From the NCBI GenBank assembly GCA_947478805.1, contig CANJXQ010000009.1, positions 1-61,784 on the forward strand: a stretch of DNA of 61,784 nt, written 5' to 3'. The translations under genes were made by a program, and so were the position numbers. Shown piece after piece: positions 1 through 8,944 of this stretch (within the stretch, counting starts at the first letter, position 1; each line of letters starts with the position of its first letter). The DNA comes from Betaproteobacteria bacterium. Lineage in GTDB: Bacteria; Pseudomonadota; Gammaproteobacteria; Burkholderiales; SG8-39. Below the pieces are notes generated by a model. The model saw only the letters and a program-made list of their open reading frames with translations, had not been told where the DNA came from and ran no database searches.

Positions 1-1
1 G

Positions 2-361
2 GCGCAGACCTACACAGCCCAATTGCAGGCGGGCAAGGTGCGTGCCCTGTTCGCGCTCGCCACCAAGCGCGTGGCGGTCGTGCCGGACGTGCCCGCCGCG
101 CCGGAAGTCGGGCTGCCGAATTTCGAGGTGCCCGCCTACTACGGACTGTGGGCACCGCTGGGCACGCCGCGCGACATCATTGCCAAGCTTTCCGCCGAGG
201 CGACGGCAGCGGTCAGGACGCCGGCCATCGTCGAGCAGATCCGCAAATCGTCGGGCGGCGAAGCGCTCGGCACCACGCCTGAAGAGCAGATGAAGCAGTA
301 CGAGGCGGAAGTGCGTTTCTGGACGGACGCAATTCGCATCACTGGTTACAAGGCGGAGTAG
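2..361 (+). CDS. Bug/TctC-family periplasmic solute receptor, C-terminal part
   Basis: The gene is cut by the left window edge; the frame is open from base 2 and ends at TAG 359-361. The readable part is the last third of a Bug-type receptor. It shows the family's typical '...AGKVRALFALATKR...PDVPAAPEVGLP' segment, then a conserved 'YYGLWAPLGTPRDIIAKL' stretch and a helical C-terminus. Full Bug proteins are about 320-330 residues, are exported to the periplasm and bind small carboxylates. Most members are encoded far from TctA/TctB membrane subunits, and none is seen here. The ligand cannot be inferred. Confidence 0.88.
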   Translation, partial: AQTYTAQLQAGKVRALFALATKRVAVVPDVPAAPEVGLPNFEVPAYYGLWAPLGTPRDIIAKLSAEATAAVRTPAIVEQIRKSSGGEALGTTPEEQMKQYEAEVRFWTDAIRITGYKAE

Positions 362-429
362 ATAAGTCACCCCGGGGCGGCGGCGACCCCTATAATCCGG
401 CTCCTCTTTGACCGGCAGCCGGCCCACCG

Positions 430-1005
430 ATGTTCAAGCCCCACAAGGATTCACTGTTCTCCATCCTGCTGCGCTCGCCCTGGTGGGCGAGCCTGCTCAT
501 TGCGGTGGGCCTTTTCTTCGCATCGCGCCTGTTCCTGCCGCCTGTGGCGGCGGCCGCGTCCACCTTTCCGTGGGTGGGACTCGCGATTTACGGTGCGTGG
601 CGGCAGATGCGCACACCCAGTGCAGCCCGCGTTGCGGAAGCCCTGGAGCGCCTGCGCGGCCTGTCCTGGGAGGCGTTCTCCACGCTCGTCGCCGACGGCT
701 TTCGTCGCGAAGGCTACGAAGTGACCATCAACAAGGGGGGCGCGGCCGACCTGGAATTGCGCAAGGAGGGCTACGTGACGCTGGTGGCCTGCCGGCGCTG
801 GAAGGTGTCGCAGACGGGCGTCGCACCGCTGCGCGAGCTGCAGTCGGCGCGTGAGTCAGGCGATGTGCGCGCCGGCATCTTCGTGACGGCGGGTGAGCTC
901 TCGCCGCAGGCAGAGGCCTTCGCCGCCGAGAAAAACCTGCGCGTGCTGCGCGATGCGGAACTCGTGACTTTCATCGGTCGCTTCGGCAAGGTGTCCCCGA
1001 AGTAG
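430..1005 (+). CDS. membrane-anchored Mrr-like restriction endonuclease-fold protein
   Basis: A 191-residue protein with two hydrophobic segments near the N-terminus (about residues 18-36 and 38-57), followed by a cytoplasmic Mrr_cat-like domain starting at 'LRGLSWEAFSTLVADGFRRE' (about 76-185). The family's PD-(D/E)xK core is only partly kept. Asp107 of 'AADLEL' is present, but the usual 'QCKRWK'-type strand reads 'VACRRWK' (119-125), with Ala at the Gln position and Arg at the catalytic Lys position. The fold is recognisable; nuclease activity is doubtful. Membrane-tethered Mrr-like proteins of this layout occur in many betaproteobacteria without a known role. No methylase or other restriction gene is nearby. 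The ATG is preceded by an imperfect ribosome site. Confidence 0.75.
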   Translation: MFKPHKDSLFSILLRSPWWASLLIAVGLFFASRLFLPPVAAAASTFPWVGLAIYGAWRQMRTPSAARVAEALERLRGLSWEAFSTLVADGFRREGYEVTINKGGAADLELRKEGYVTLVACRRWKVSQTGVAPLRELQSARESGDVRAGIFVTAGELSPQAEAFAAEKNLRVLRDAELVTFIGRFGKVSPK

Positions 1006-1092
1006 ATCGGCCGCGCCAGGAGGATTGCCCGGACGCGGCCGATGGAGGGATTGGCGGGGTGAGTGATACGCGCTCCCTCGCAGTGTTGGCGA

Positions 1093-1881
1093 TCAGTTCG
1101 CCATGATCATCCCGGGCGGGGTCTCGTAGGTGCCGAATTCGCGCTGCGCGAGTTTCGCCGGGTCGGAGCCGATGCGATCGGTCGGCATGGGCAGCTGCAA
1201 TATCAGCACCTGCGCGCCCTTGGGGCCAGCGGTGAAGCTTGGCGTCGCTTCGCCGCGCTCGAGGCGAATGAGGGTGAGCGGCGGCAATTCCTTGCCGTCC
1301 TGCAACAGCGACCCGCTGCACACGAGGTAGTACTGATCGCCGCCGTCGGTGGGCTCTCCCGCCGCCTTGGCATCGGGCCCCATGCGCAGGCCCACGACGA
1401 GCACGTTGTCGGGCTTGGCTTCGAGCAGCCGTTCCCGGGTGTGCTGGCCCGCAGCCGGCAGCGGCTTGTCGATGTCGAATTGGCCGGCGATGTTGCGGCC
1501 GGGTTTGCCGGGAATCTTGTGGCGCGCCTCGGGCATGGGGAAGTAGCCCGTCGAGCAGGCAGCGCGGATGGTGTAGAAGGATATGCCTTTCTCGCCGCCC
1601 ACGATGGGGCCGTAGGGCGTGAAGGCATCGGCGTAGTGGAACGCCACCGGGCTCGCCGGGCCGGGCCCGAGGCGGCCGCCGCCGCGCACGATGACCTGGA
1701 ACTGGTCGATGTCATGAAAGTGCGGGTGGATGGTCGAGCCTTCGGTCGGCATGTCGACGAGGAAAGCCTGCGGGCCGTCGAAGGTCTCCAGGATCGACCC
1801 GTAATAAGGGTTCACCACCGATAGGTATTCCTTGGTCTGGATTTCCCGCTGCTTGGTTTGCTCGCGTGTGACGATTTGCAT
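1093..1881 (-). CDS. cupin-domain protein (two cupin halves)
   Basis: A 262-residue soluble protein. The N-terminal half has a cupin core, 'HPHFHDIDQFQVIVRGGG' (residues about 52-69), with a His-x-x-His pair that could bind a metal. The C-terminal half has a second beta-rich stretch ('QYYLVCSGSLLQDGKELP') resembling a degenerate second cupin. No signal peptide or membrane segment is seen. It is transcribed away from the EamA gene across a 261-bp gap. Cupins of this type include dioxygenases, isomerases and binding proteins; I do not recognise a specific function. The start is preceded on its strand by a purine-rich AGGAGGACAGC stretch, which supports it. Confidence 0.8.
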   Translation of the reverse strand: MQIVTREQTKQREIQTKEYLSVVNPYYGSILETFDGPQAFLVDMPTEGSTIHPHFHDIDQFQVIVRGGGRLGPGPASPVAFHYADAFTPYGPIVGGEKGISFYTIRAACSTGYFPMPEARHKIPGKPGRNIAGQFDIDKPLPAAGQHTRERLLEAKPDNVLVVGLRMGPDAKAAGEPTDGGDQYYLVCSGSLLQDGKELPPLTLIRLERGEATPSFTAGPKGAQVLILQLPMPTDRIGSDPAKLAQREFGTYETPPGMIMAN

Positions 1882-2142
1882 GCTGTCCTCCTGTGGAATG
1901 GGTGCGCGGCGCCGGGCTTGCCGAACGCCTGCATCTTACACAATGGGTTTGAAACGCACAGAGGTCACGCCGTGGCGCACGATCGGTCGCCAGTGTTCAG
2001 CGTGTTACAGTCGGCGCAGGCTGTCAGCGCCCCACAATCGGGGTGTCGGGCGGGTCCCGGTCGTTAACTCATTTCATGACAAATTAAACGAAGAATACCC
2101 ATCGCACCTATCACCATCCAATAAATACTGACAGAATAATCC
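1882..2142. promoter_or_regulatory. divergent intergenic region, cupin / EamA
   Basis: A 261-bp gap between two divergent genes. It must hold the promoters for both. The right half (about 2070-2142) is much more A+T-rich than its surroundings. I see no confident sigma-70 hexamer pair and no coding remnant. The motif AAATACTGACA at about 2124-2134 recurs upstream of the methyltransferase gene (about 6325-6335). Confidence 0.35.
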
Positions 2143-3045
2143 ATGGCATCCAGCCTGTCCCTGCGCCATTTCCTGCTCGCCATCGCGCTCACGGCGGTAT
2201 GGGGCAGCAATTTCGTGGTGGTTCCCTACGCGCTGGAGCATATCCCGCCGCTGCTGTTCGCCACGCTGCGCTTTGCCCTGGCGCTGGTGCCGGCGATGTT
2301 CTTCATTGCGCGCCCGGCCTGTAGTTGGCGGAACCTCGGTCTCTACGGCGTTTTGATCGGTGTCGGCCAGTTCGGCCTGCTCTACATCGCGATGAAGGGC
2401 CACATCTCGCCGGGGCTCGCCTCATTGGTGGTGCAGACGCAGGTGTTCTTCACGGTGGGCCTGTCCGTTCTGATCAGGGGCGAGCGCGTGCGCGGCTACC
2501 AGTGGGGCGCGCTGCTCCTCGCGGCCACGGGCCTTGGCGTGATCCTCACGCATACCGACGGTGTGACGACACCGCTTGGCGTCGGGCTGATGCTGGTCGC
2601 CGCGGCCTGCTGGGCGGGCGGCAACATCACGGCCACGCAGGCCGGTCCGGTGAACATCCTGTCCTACGTGGTGTGGGCGAGCGCCTTCGCCGTGCCGCCG
2701 CTCTTTGCGCTCTCGCTTGTTTTCGAGGGCTGGAGTGCGATCTCGGCGGGCGTGCGCAATGCCGACCTCGGCACCTGGCTCGTGGTGGGCTGGCAGGCCT
2801 GGGGCAATACCCTATTCGGTTACGCGACCTGGGGCTGGCTGCTGGCGCGCTATCCGGCGGCCACCATCGCGCCCATGGCGCTGCTGGTGCCGGTGTTCGG
2901 CATGAGCAGTTCGGCGCTGCTGCTCGGCGAGCCATTGCCGGCATGGAAGCTGGTCGCGGCGCTGCTGATCATGCTCGGGTTGACGATCAACCTCCTGTGG
3001 CCGAGATGGCGCCGGGGTGCATCGACCACGGGTGATCGGGGCTGA
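2143..3045 (+). CDS. EamA/DMT-superfamily transporter
   Basis: A 300-residue integral membrane protein with about ten hydrophobic segments arranged as two EamA repeats, the normal size for drug/metabolite transporters (RhaT/EamA type). The N-terminal repeat opens with 'ALTAVWGSNFVVVPYALE', typical of the family. These are inner-membrane exporters or exchangers of small metabolites such as amino acids or nucleosides; the substrate is not predictable. The gene lies 27 bp before the first GMC oxidoreductase in the same direction, so co-transcription is likely, perhaps to move a substrate or product of those enzymes. Confidence 0.9.
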   Translation: MASSLSLRHFLLAIALTAVWGSNFVVVPYALEHIPPLLFATLRFALALVPAMFFIARPACSWRNLGLYGVLIGVGQFGLLYIAMKGHISPGLASLVVQTQVFFTVGLSVLIRGERVRGYQWGALLLAATGLGVILTHTDGVTTPLGVGLMLVAAACWAGGNITATQAGPVNILSYVVWASAFAVPPLFALSLVFEGWSAISAGVRNADLGTWLVVGWQAWGNTLFGYATWGWLLARYPAATIAPMALLVPVFGMSSSALLLGEPLPAWKLVAALLIMLGLTINLLWPRWRRGASTTGDRG

Positions 3046-3072
3046 TATCCTCGGGTCCGAGGAGGAGGCGGC

Positions 3073-4692
3073 ATGGATGATTTCGATTATGTGATTGTGG
3101 GCGCGGGCTCGGCGGGCTGCGTGCTCGCCAACCGGCTGTCGGCCGACCCCAATACCCGCGTGTGCCTGCTCGAAGCCGGGCCGCCGGACACGAGTCCGCT
3201 CATCCACGTGCCGCTGGGCATGCTGCCGCTGATGACGCACCCGCTGCTCAACTGGTGTTTCAACACTGTCCCGCAGCCGGGAACGGCCGACCGGCCCATC
3301 TATGCGCCGCGCGGCAAAACCCTGGGCGGCACCAGTTCCATCAACGGCATGGTGTACATGCGCGGGCACCGCGGCGACTACGACGAGTGGGCGGCGGCCG
3401 GCAACCCGGGTTGGTCGTATCGCGAGGTGCTGCCGTATTTCCTGCGAAGCGAGCACAACGAGAAATTCGGCGCGCCCTATCACGGCAAGGGCGGGCCGCT
3501 CAACGTGTGCGATGTGGAATCGTATTCGCCGCTGATGGACATGATGTTCGCCGCCGCCCGGCGCATGGGCTACCCGGTGATCGATGACTTCAATGGCGCA
3601 GATCAGGAGGGCTTCTCCCGGCGCCAGGCCACCATGAAGAATGGGCGCCGCCATTCCACGTCGGTCGCCTTCCTGCGGCCCGTGATGCAGCGGCCGAATC
3701 TCGCGGTGCAGAACGGTGTGTTGGTGGACAAGATCGTGTTCGAGGGCAGGCGCGCCGCAGGCATCGACGTGATTGACATGGCAGCAGGCAATGGGCGAAG
3801 GAAAATCGGCGCGCGGCGCGAAGTCATCCTCGCCGGCGGCACCTATGCGTCGCCAGCGATCCTGTTGCGCTCGGGCATTGGCGAGGCGGCGGAGCTCGCG
3901 CGCCTGGGCATTGCAAGCGTCGCCGACCTGCCCGGTGTGGGCCGCAACTTGCAGGACCACCTCATTACGCAAGTGAGCCATGTCACCGAGTCCACCGTGC
4001 CGTACGGGTTGACGCTGGCGAAACTGCCCTGGCTGGCGTGGCAGGGGGTGAAATACCTGGCCACGCGAGAGGGCGTGTTTGCCAACAACATCCTGCACGC
4101 GGGCGGCTTCATTCGCTCGCGCCCCGATCTGGATCGTCCCGACCTGCAGTTGATCCTGCTGCCCGCCAACCGCACGCTGGAGAACCCCAATGCCAAGGGG
4201 CACGGCTACGGCATCATCGTGCTGCTCATGCGTCCGCAAAGCCATGGGCGGGTCAGCATCGCGAGCAGCGACCCGCTGGCGCCGCCGAGAATCGATCCGC
4301 AGTTTCTGAAAGAGCGCGCCGATGTCGATCTCGTGGTGCACGGCATGAAGCTCGCGCGCCAGATGCTCGCCGACCAGGCCTTCGATCCGGTGCGCGGGCC
4401 GGAAATATTGCCCGGCGAGGGCGTCCGCGACGACGCGGCGCTCGAGGCCTACGCGCGCAATCGCTGCGCCACCGCCTTCCATCCGGTGGGCACCTGCCGC
4501 ATGGGGCCGGGCGACGATGCCGTGGTGGATGCGCAGCTGCGCGTGCACGGCGTCGAGGGCCTCCGGGTGGCCGATGCCTCCATCATGCCGCGCGTCATTG
4601 GCGGCAACACCAATGCGCCCGCGATCATGATCGGCGAGAAGGCTGCCGACATGGTGCTGGGGCGCCCGGCGCTTGCGCCCATCGAGGCATAA
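3073..4692 (+). CDS. GMC-family FAD oxidoreductase (choline/alcohol dehydrogenase-like), copy 1
   Basis: A 539-residue glucose-methanol-choline oxidoreductase of normal family length. The N-terminal FAD-binding motif is '[18 protein letters not shown]' (about 5-22), followed by the GMC signature '[18 protein letters not shown]' (about 79-96). The C-terminal substrate domain keeps the catalytic His of '[10 protein letters not shown]' and the Asn of '[18 protein letters not shown]'. The family oxidises primary or secondary alcohols using FAD. A GAGGAGGAG ribosome site sits just before the ATG. It is followed 14 bp later by a close paralogue of identical length, so the two arose by tandem duplication. 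The substrate is unknown; neither carries the choline-operon neighbours betB/betI. Confidence 0.93.
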   Translation: MDDFDYVIVGAGSAGCVLANRLSADPNTRVCLLEAGPPDTSPLIHVPLGMLPLMTHPLLNWCFNTVPQPGTADRPIYAPRGKTLGGTSSINGMVYMRGHRGDYDEWAAAGNPGWSYREVLPYFLRSEHNEKFGAPYHGKGGPLNVCDVESYSPLMDMMFAAARRMGYPVIDDFNGADQEGFSRRQATMKNGRRHSTSVAFLRPVMQRPNLAVQNGVLVDKIVFEGRRAAGIDVIDMAAGNGRRKIGARREVILAGGTYASPAILLRSGIGEAAELARLGIASVADLPGVGRNLQDHLITQVSHVTESTVPYGLTLAKLPWLAWQGVKYLATREGVFANNILHAGGFIRSRPDLDRPDLQLILLPANRTLENPNAKGHGYGIIVLLMRPQSHGRVSIASSDPLAPPRIDPQFLKERADVDLVVHGMKLARQMLADQAFDPVRGPEILPGEGVRDDAALEAYARNRCATAFHPVGTCRMGPGDDAVVDAQLRVHGVEGLRVADASIMPRVIGGNTNAPAIMIGEKAADMVLGRPALAPIEA

Positions 4693-4706
4693 GGAAAGGG
4701 TACTCC

Positions 4707-6326
4707 ATGCAGTCATTCGATTACGTGATCGTCGGCGCGGGTTCCGCCGGTTGTGTGCTCGCCAACCGCCTGTCGGCCGATGCCAACAACAGCGTGTGCC
4801 TCATCGAGGCCGGCCCGCCCGACACGAGCCCGCTCATCCATGTGCCACTGGGCATCCTGCCGCTGATGCAGCATCGCATCTACAACTGGCGTTTCTCCAC
4901 CGTGCCGCAGGCGCATGCCGCGGGCCGGCAGGTCTATACGCCGCGCGGCAGGACGCTGGGGGGCACCAGCGCCATCAACGGCATGGTGTACCTGCGCGGC
5001 CATCGCCTCGACTTCGACGACTGGTCTCGCGCCGGCAATCCCGGCTGGTCGTATCGCGAGGTGCTGCCGTACTTCAATCGCAGCGAGACCAACGCCCAGC
5101 ACGGCGGCCCGTACCACGGCACCCACGGCCCCTTGCGCGTGGGCAATGTGGAGTCGTATTCGCCGCTGGCGGACATGATGTTCGATGCAGCGCTCAGCGC
5201 CGGCTGGCGAGTCAACCTGGACATGAACGGCGAGGAGCAGGAGGGTTTCGGCAGGCGGCAGGCCACCATCTGGCGCGGGCGCCGGCAGTCCACTGCGGTG
5301 GCATTCCTCAAGCCCGCAATGCATCGCAAGAACCTGACGGTGCTCACCGATTGCCTGGCGGACACGGTGTCGTTCGAAGGGCGGCGCGCCAACGGCGTGG
5401 TCGTCGTGCAGTCGGGTGCCCGGCGCCGGATCGTCGCCCGGCGCGAAGTCGTGCTTGCGGGTGGTGCCGTCGGCTCGCCCCTGATGCTGATGCGCTCGGG
5501 CATCGGCAATCCGGAAGAGCTCGCGCGCTTCGGCATTCCCGTGTTGCACGCACTGCCCGGCGTGGGGGGCAATGTGCAGGACCATTACACCTGCCTGATC
5601 AACCATGCCTCCGATTCGTCGCTGCCTTATGGCCTGTCGTTGTCGCGCCTGCCCTGGGGCGCCTTGCAGGTGTTCAAGTACCTGTTCTTTCGCACCGGCG
5701 TGTTTGCCAACAACGTGGGGCATGCCTGCGGCTACGTGCGCTCGCGCGACGGCCTCGACCGGCCGGACCTGCTGTTCGCGCTCTATCCCAACAACCGCAC
5801 GCCGGCCAACCCGACCGGCAAGGGGCAGGGCTACAGCATCATTCCCATCCTCATGCGCCCCAAGGGTCGCGGGCGCATCGGACTCACCGGGCCGGGTGCG
5901 GACGCCGCGCCCATGATCGACCCTGCCTACTGGCGCGAGCCCGAAGACCTCGACCTGATGGTCACGGCGATGAAGCTCGGGCGCAAACTGCTCGCGCAAA
6001 AAGCCTGGGACCCTGTGCGCGGACCGGAGGTGTTGCCGGGGCCGGCGATCCACGACGACGCCGCGCTGGCGAACTACGTGCGCCGCACGAGCGGCACGGC
6101 CTATCACCTGGTGGGCAGCTGCAGCATGGGGCCCGATGTGCGCACCGCGGTAGTCGACGCGCAGCTTCGGGTGCATGGCGTGGAAGGCCTGCGCGTGGCC
6201 GATGCCTCCATCATGCCGACCGTTCCCGGCGGCAACACCAATGCGCCCGCGATCATGATCGGCGAGAAGGCGTCGGACATGATTCTCGGGCTGCCGCCGC
6301 TGCCCGCGGCGCAATTGGCATCTTGA
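4707..6326 (+). CDS. GMC-family FAD oxidoreductase, copy 2
   Basis: A 539-residue paralogue of the preceding gene with the same length and domain order. It has the FAD motif '[18 protein letters not shown]', the GMC signature around '[18 protein letters not shown]', the active-site region '[13 protein letters not shown]' with the conserved His, and the Asn of '[18 protein letters not shown]'. The reading frame continues open upstream, but the start is set at 4707 because AAGGAAAGGG lies 7 bp before it and the protein then begins exactly where copy 1 begins. The pair probably acts on related alcohols; divergence is concentrated in the substrate-cap region. Confidence 0.93.
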   Translation: MQSFDYVIVGAGSAGCVLANRLSADANNSVCLIEAGPPDTSPLIHVPLGILPLMQHRIYNWRFSTVPQAHAAGRQVYTPRGRTLGGTSAINGMVYLRGHRLDFDDWSRAGNPGWSYREVLPYFNRSETNAQHGGPYHGTHGPLRVGNVESYSPLADMMFDAALSAGWRVNLDMNGEEQEGFGRRQATIWRGRRQSTAVAFLKPAMHRKNLTVLTDCLADTVSFEGRRANGVVVVQSGARRRIVARREVVLAGGAVGSPLMLMRSGIGNPEELARFGIPVLHALPGVGGNVQDHYTCLINHASDSSLPYGLSLSRLPWGALQVFKYLFFRTGVFANNVGHACGYVRSRDGLDRPDLLFALYPNNRTPANPTGKGQGYSIIPILMRPKGRGRIGLTGPGADAAPMIDPAYWREPEDLDLMVTAMKLGRKLLAQKAWDPVRGPEVLPGPAIHDDAALANYVRRTSGTAYHLVGSCSMGPDVRTAVVDAQLRVHGVEGLRVADASIMPTVPGGNTNAPAIMIGEKASDMILGLPPLPAAQLAS

Positions 6327-6360
6327 AATACTGACAAGATTAAAACAGAGGGTTTTTCCA

Positions 6361-7224
6361 ATGGATAGTAGTAGCCGATTTACTGACAGGAGAAGCGTTG
6401 ACGCCCGTGCCGCGCGAGCGGCGCGCTGGATGCTGGCCCTGGGCGTGACGCTGCTGTCATCGGCCTGCGCGCAGGTGCCCCCCGCGGCCGAGGAGACCTA
6501 CAAGCCCACGCCCGGGCAGGTGGGCAAGGACGTGGTGTGGGTGCCCTCGCCGCCGGCGGTGGTGGAGCGCATGCTCGACATCGCAAAGGTGACTCGCGAT
6601 GACTTCGTCATGGACCTGGGCTCGGGCGACGGGCGCAACATCATCGCCGCGGGTCGGCGCGGCGCGCGCGCCGTGGGCGTGGAGTTCAATCCGGACCTCG
6701 TGGGCCTGTCCAATCGCAACGCAGCACGCCAGGGTGTCGCCGATCGCGCCTCCTTCGTGCAGGGCGACATGTTTGCCGCCGACATCTCGCAGGCCTCGGT
6801 GCTGGCGCTGTTCCTGCTCACCGACAACCTGCGCCGCCTGACGCCCAAGTTCATCGACATGAAGCCCGGTTCGCGCATCGTGGTGAACTACTTCGGCATC
6901 GACGGCTGGCAGCCCGATTACGAGGAAGAGATGAAATCGGATTGCGAGCCCTGGTGCGTGATCAAGCTCTACATCGTCCCGGCCAGGGTGGCCGGCAAGT
7001 GGCGCCTCGCCGAAGGCGAACTGGAACTCGAGCAGCGCTTCCAGGTGCTGTTCGGCACCTACACCGCCAACGGCAAGAAGGCCGACATCACCAATGCGCG
7101 CATGGAGGGCGACCGGATACGCTTTGGCATCGGCGGCGTGCAGTACACGGGGCGGGTGCAGGGCAGCCGCATGGAAGGCGAGCGCAGCGGCGGTGCCACC
7201 GGCGCCTGGACTGCGCAGCGCTAG
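6361..7224 (+). CDS. lipoprotein-type class I SAM-dependent methyltransferase
   Basis: A 287-residue protein. Residues 1-36 form an export signal with a basic n-region, the hydrophobic core '[11 protein letters not shown]' and a lipobox-like LSSAC. Residues about 60-200 form a Rossmann methyltransferase: motif I '[15 protein letters not shown]' (about 83-97), the acidic end of strand 2 in 'AVGVEFNPD', and 'FVQGDMF'. The C-terminal third is beta-rich and unassigned. A methyltransferase with a secretion signal is odd because SAM is cytoplasmic, although similar proteins are found in many betaproteobacteria. It follows the GMC genes after 34 bp, with a hydrophobic/AT-rich leader region. The substrate is unknown. 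Confidence 0.8.
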   Translation: MDSSSRFTDRRSVDARAARAARWMLALGVTLLSSACAQVPPAAEETYKPTPGQVGKDVVWVPSPPAVVERMLDIAKVTRDDFVMDLGSGDGRNIIAAGRRGARAVGVEFNPDLVGLSNRNAARQGVADRASFVQGDMFAADISQASVLALFLLTDNLRRLTPKFIDMKPGSRIVVNYFGIDGWQPDYEEEMKSDCEPWCVIKLYIVPARVAGKWRLAEGELELEQRFQVLFGTYTANGKKADITNARMEGDRIRFGIGGVQYTGRVQGSRMEGERSGGATGAWTAQR

Positions 7225-7251
7225 CGCGAGGCGGTTGTTGCCCCTTGATCC

Positions 7252-8868
7252 CTACTGACGTTGGCGAATGGCGGCCGCCACCGCCTCGGACACCACGGGC
7301 ACCACGCGCGGGTCGAGCGGATCGACGATGATGCGATCCGGCGTGACCTCGCCCAGCAGGCCTGCAATGGCGCGCGCGGCGACCACATAGTCCGACCGCT
7401 GGTACGAGGTGGCATTCGCCAGGAAGCCGCCGGCCTTGTGAATCGACGGGAAGCCGAGGACGTTGTTGACCCCGTTGGGCGCGTCCGAGCGGCCGGTGCC
7501 GACGAAGACCGCACCGCCATCGCGGAATCGCTCGAATGCCACGGCGATGTTCTCACCCACCGTCGTCAGGATTTCCGGATTGGGATTGGCCAGGGAGATG
7601 ATGCCGGGGCGCTCGTTCATCATGAGCATGTGTTCGAGCCTGAACGGCGTGCGCTTGTCGGCTTCCGCGGAGGACAGGCCGATGTAGACGTCGGCGCCGC
7701 GCAGCCCGTTCTCCCACGATCCGGTTCTGCCGTCGGCGTTGATGATGGCTGCGATTTGGTTTTTTTCCTCGTTCATGCCGGCCTTGCGTCCGGCGTAGAG
7801 GAGCCCCTTGGAGTCGGCCATCTGTATCTTGCCGGGATTGACGCCTGCTGCAATCAGGATGAGCGCAACGCCGATGGCACCGGCGCCGGCGCCCTGGAAA
7901 TGGACGGCCAGTTCGCTAAGGGGCTTGCCCATCAACTTGGCGCCATTGATCAGCGCGGCGGCGACCACGATGCCCGTGCCCCACTGGTCGTCGTCGAAGA
8001 CGGGGATGGCGATCTTGTCCTGGAGCTTTCGCTCGACTTCGAAGGAGTGCGGCGAGGACAGGTCTTCCAGGTTGATGGAGCCGCCGCGCTCGGGCAGTAT
8101 CTTGGTGAGCAATTCGACGATCTTGTCCGGATCGGTTTCATCCATGACCAGGCTGATGGCCGGGATGTCCGCAAGGCCCGAAATCAGGATGGCCTTTCCG
8201 GTCATGACAGGGGCACCGGGTTGGGGGCCGATATCGCCCAGGCCCAGGATGGCGGTGCCATCGGTGACGATGTAGACCGCCTTGCCGAGCGCGGCGATCT
8301 TGTCCTTGATGGCTGGCAGGTTCGATGAGCGGCTGACCGGGACGATCAGGTTGGTGTGCGACAGGGCCTTGGCCAGGCCGTACAGTGCATTGGCGCGAAA
8401 CAGGATGGCCTGGCGCGTCCTGTCGTCGGCGATGTCCGCTGCAAACAGGCGCAGGTCGATCGATTCCCACAGCAGATGCTTGATGACATTGCAGATGAAG
8501 CCCACGCCCGGCGTATAGACCTCGGCCAGCACTTTCAGCGATGGAATCCTGACCCGTCGCGTGTCACCGACGGGATAGCAGGGGTAGCAGATGGCATCCA
8601 GATAGGTCTGCACGAAATCCATCGTGGTGCCGCCCTGGTAGCCGCCGGCAAGATACCGGGCCGATGAGCGAAAGCTCGCGCGGCCGGGAACCTTGAAGCG
8701 CTCGAGAATCTCGGCCACCTGTGCGGGTGAAACGATCCTGCTGTCGCCGTGCTGCACGCTGCCGAGCTTGCGCACGATGGCGGCGATCTCGGGTGCGTTC
8801 GGGAACTGGCGTACCGGCTGCGACAAGTTGACGCCCTGGGGAGCAGTGCGGTGATGAGGCATGTTCAT
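7252..8868 (-). CDS. malic-enzyme-like oxidoreductase
   Basis: A protein of about 538 residues with the malic enzyme fold. The N-terminal domain has 'EVYTPGVGFIC', then 'ILGLGDIG' and the Lys of 'PVMTGKAILIS'. The divalent-metal Glu-Asp occurs in 'INLEDLSSPHSFEV', and the NAD(P) Rossmann loop is 'FQGAGAGAIGVALI'. The family decarboxylates malate to pyruvate. The metal-site motif normally read as FHDDQHGTA in small bacterial malic enzymes is here 'FDDDQWGTG': both Asp are kept, but the flanking His residues are replaced by Asp and Trp. This suggests a related 2-hydroxy acid or altered chemistry. I chose ATG 8868, preceded by GAAAGAAC; an in-frame GTG at 8901 is possible. It lies downstream of the TauD-like gene. 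Confidence 0.82.
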   Translation of the reverse strand: MNMPHHRTAPQGVNLSQPVRQFPNAPEIAAIVRKLGSVQHGDSRIVSPAQVAEILERFKVPGRASFRSSARYLAGGYQGGTTMDFVQTYLDAICYPCYPVGDTRRVRIPSLKVLAEVYTPGVGFICNVIKHLLWESIDLRLFAADIADDRTRQAILFRANALYGLAKALSHTNLIVPVSRSSNLPAIKDKIAALGKAVYIVTDGTAILGLGDIGPQPGAPVMTGKAILISGLADIPAISLVMDETDPDKIVELLTKILPERGGSINLEDLSSPHSFEVERKLQDKIAIPVFDDDQWGTGIVVAAALINGAKLMGKPLSELAVHFQGAGAGAIGVALILIAAGVNPGKIQMADSKGLLYAGRKAGMNEEKNQIAAIINADGRTGSWENGLRGADVYIGLSSAEADKRTPFRLEHMLMMNERPGIISLANPNPEILTTVGENIAVAFERFRDGGAVFVGTGRSDAPNGVNNVLGFPSIHKAGGFLANATSYQRSDYVVAARAIAGLLGEVTPDRIIVDPLDPRVVPVVSEAVAAAIRQRQ

Positions 8869-8944
8869 GATGTTCTTTCGCAGATGCTCGGATAAATGCA
8901 CCCGTTGCCGGTGCAGCCAGCGGAGATGCCGCCCTGGAATGCGG

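Noticed and set aside
391-396. TATAAT before the Mrr-like gene as a promoter
   Set aside because: No convincing -35 hexamer at a suitable distance; not enough to annotate.
2812-4716. Long minus-strand frame opposite the EamA and first GMC genes
   Set aside because: Low-complexity His/Arg/Gln-rich translation; the opposite strand has clear families.
2124-6335. Shared motif AAATACTGACA upstream of the EamA and methyltransferase genes as a regulatory box
   Set aside because: Only two clear copies of 11 bp with different flanks; chance is not excluded.
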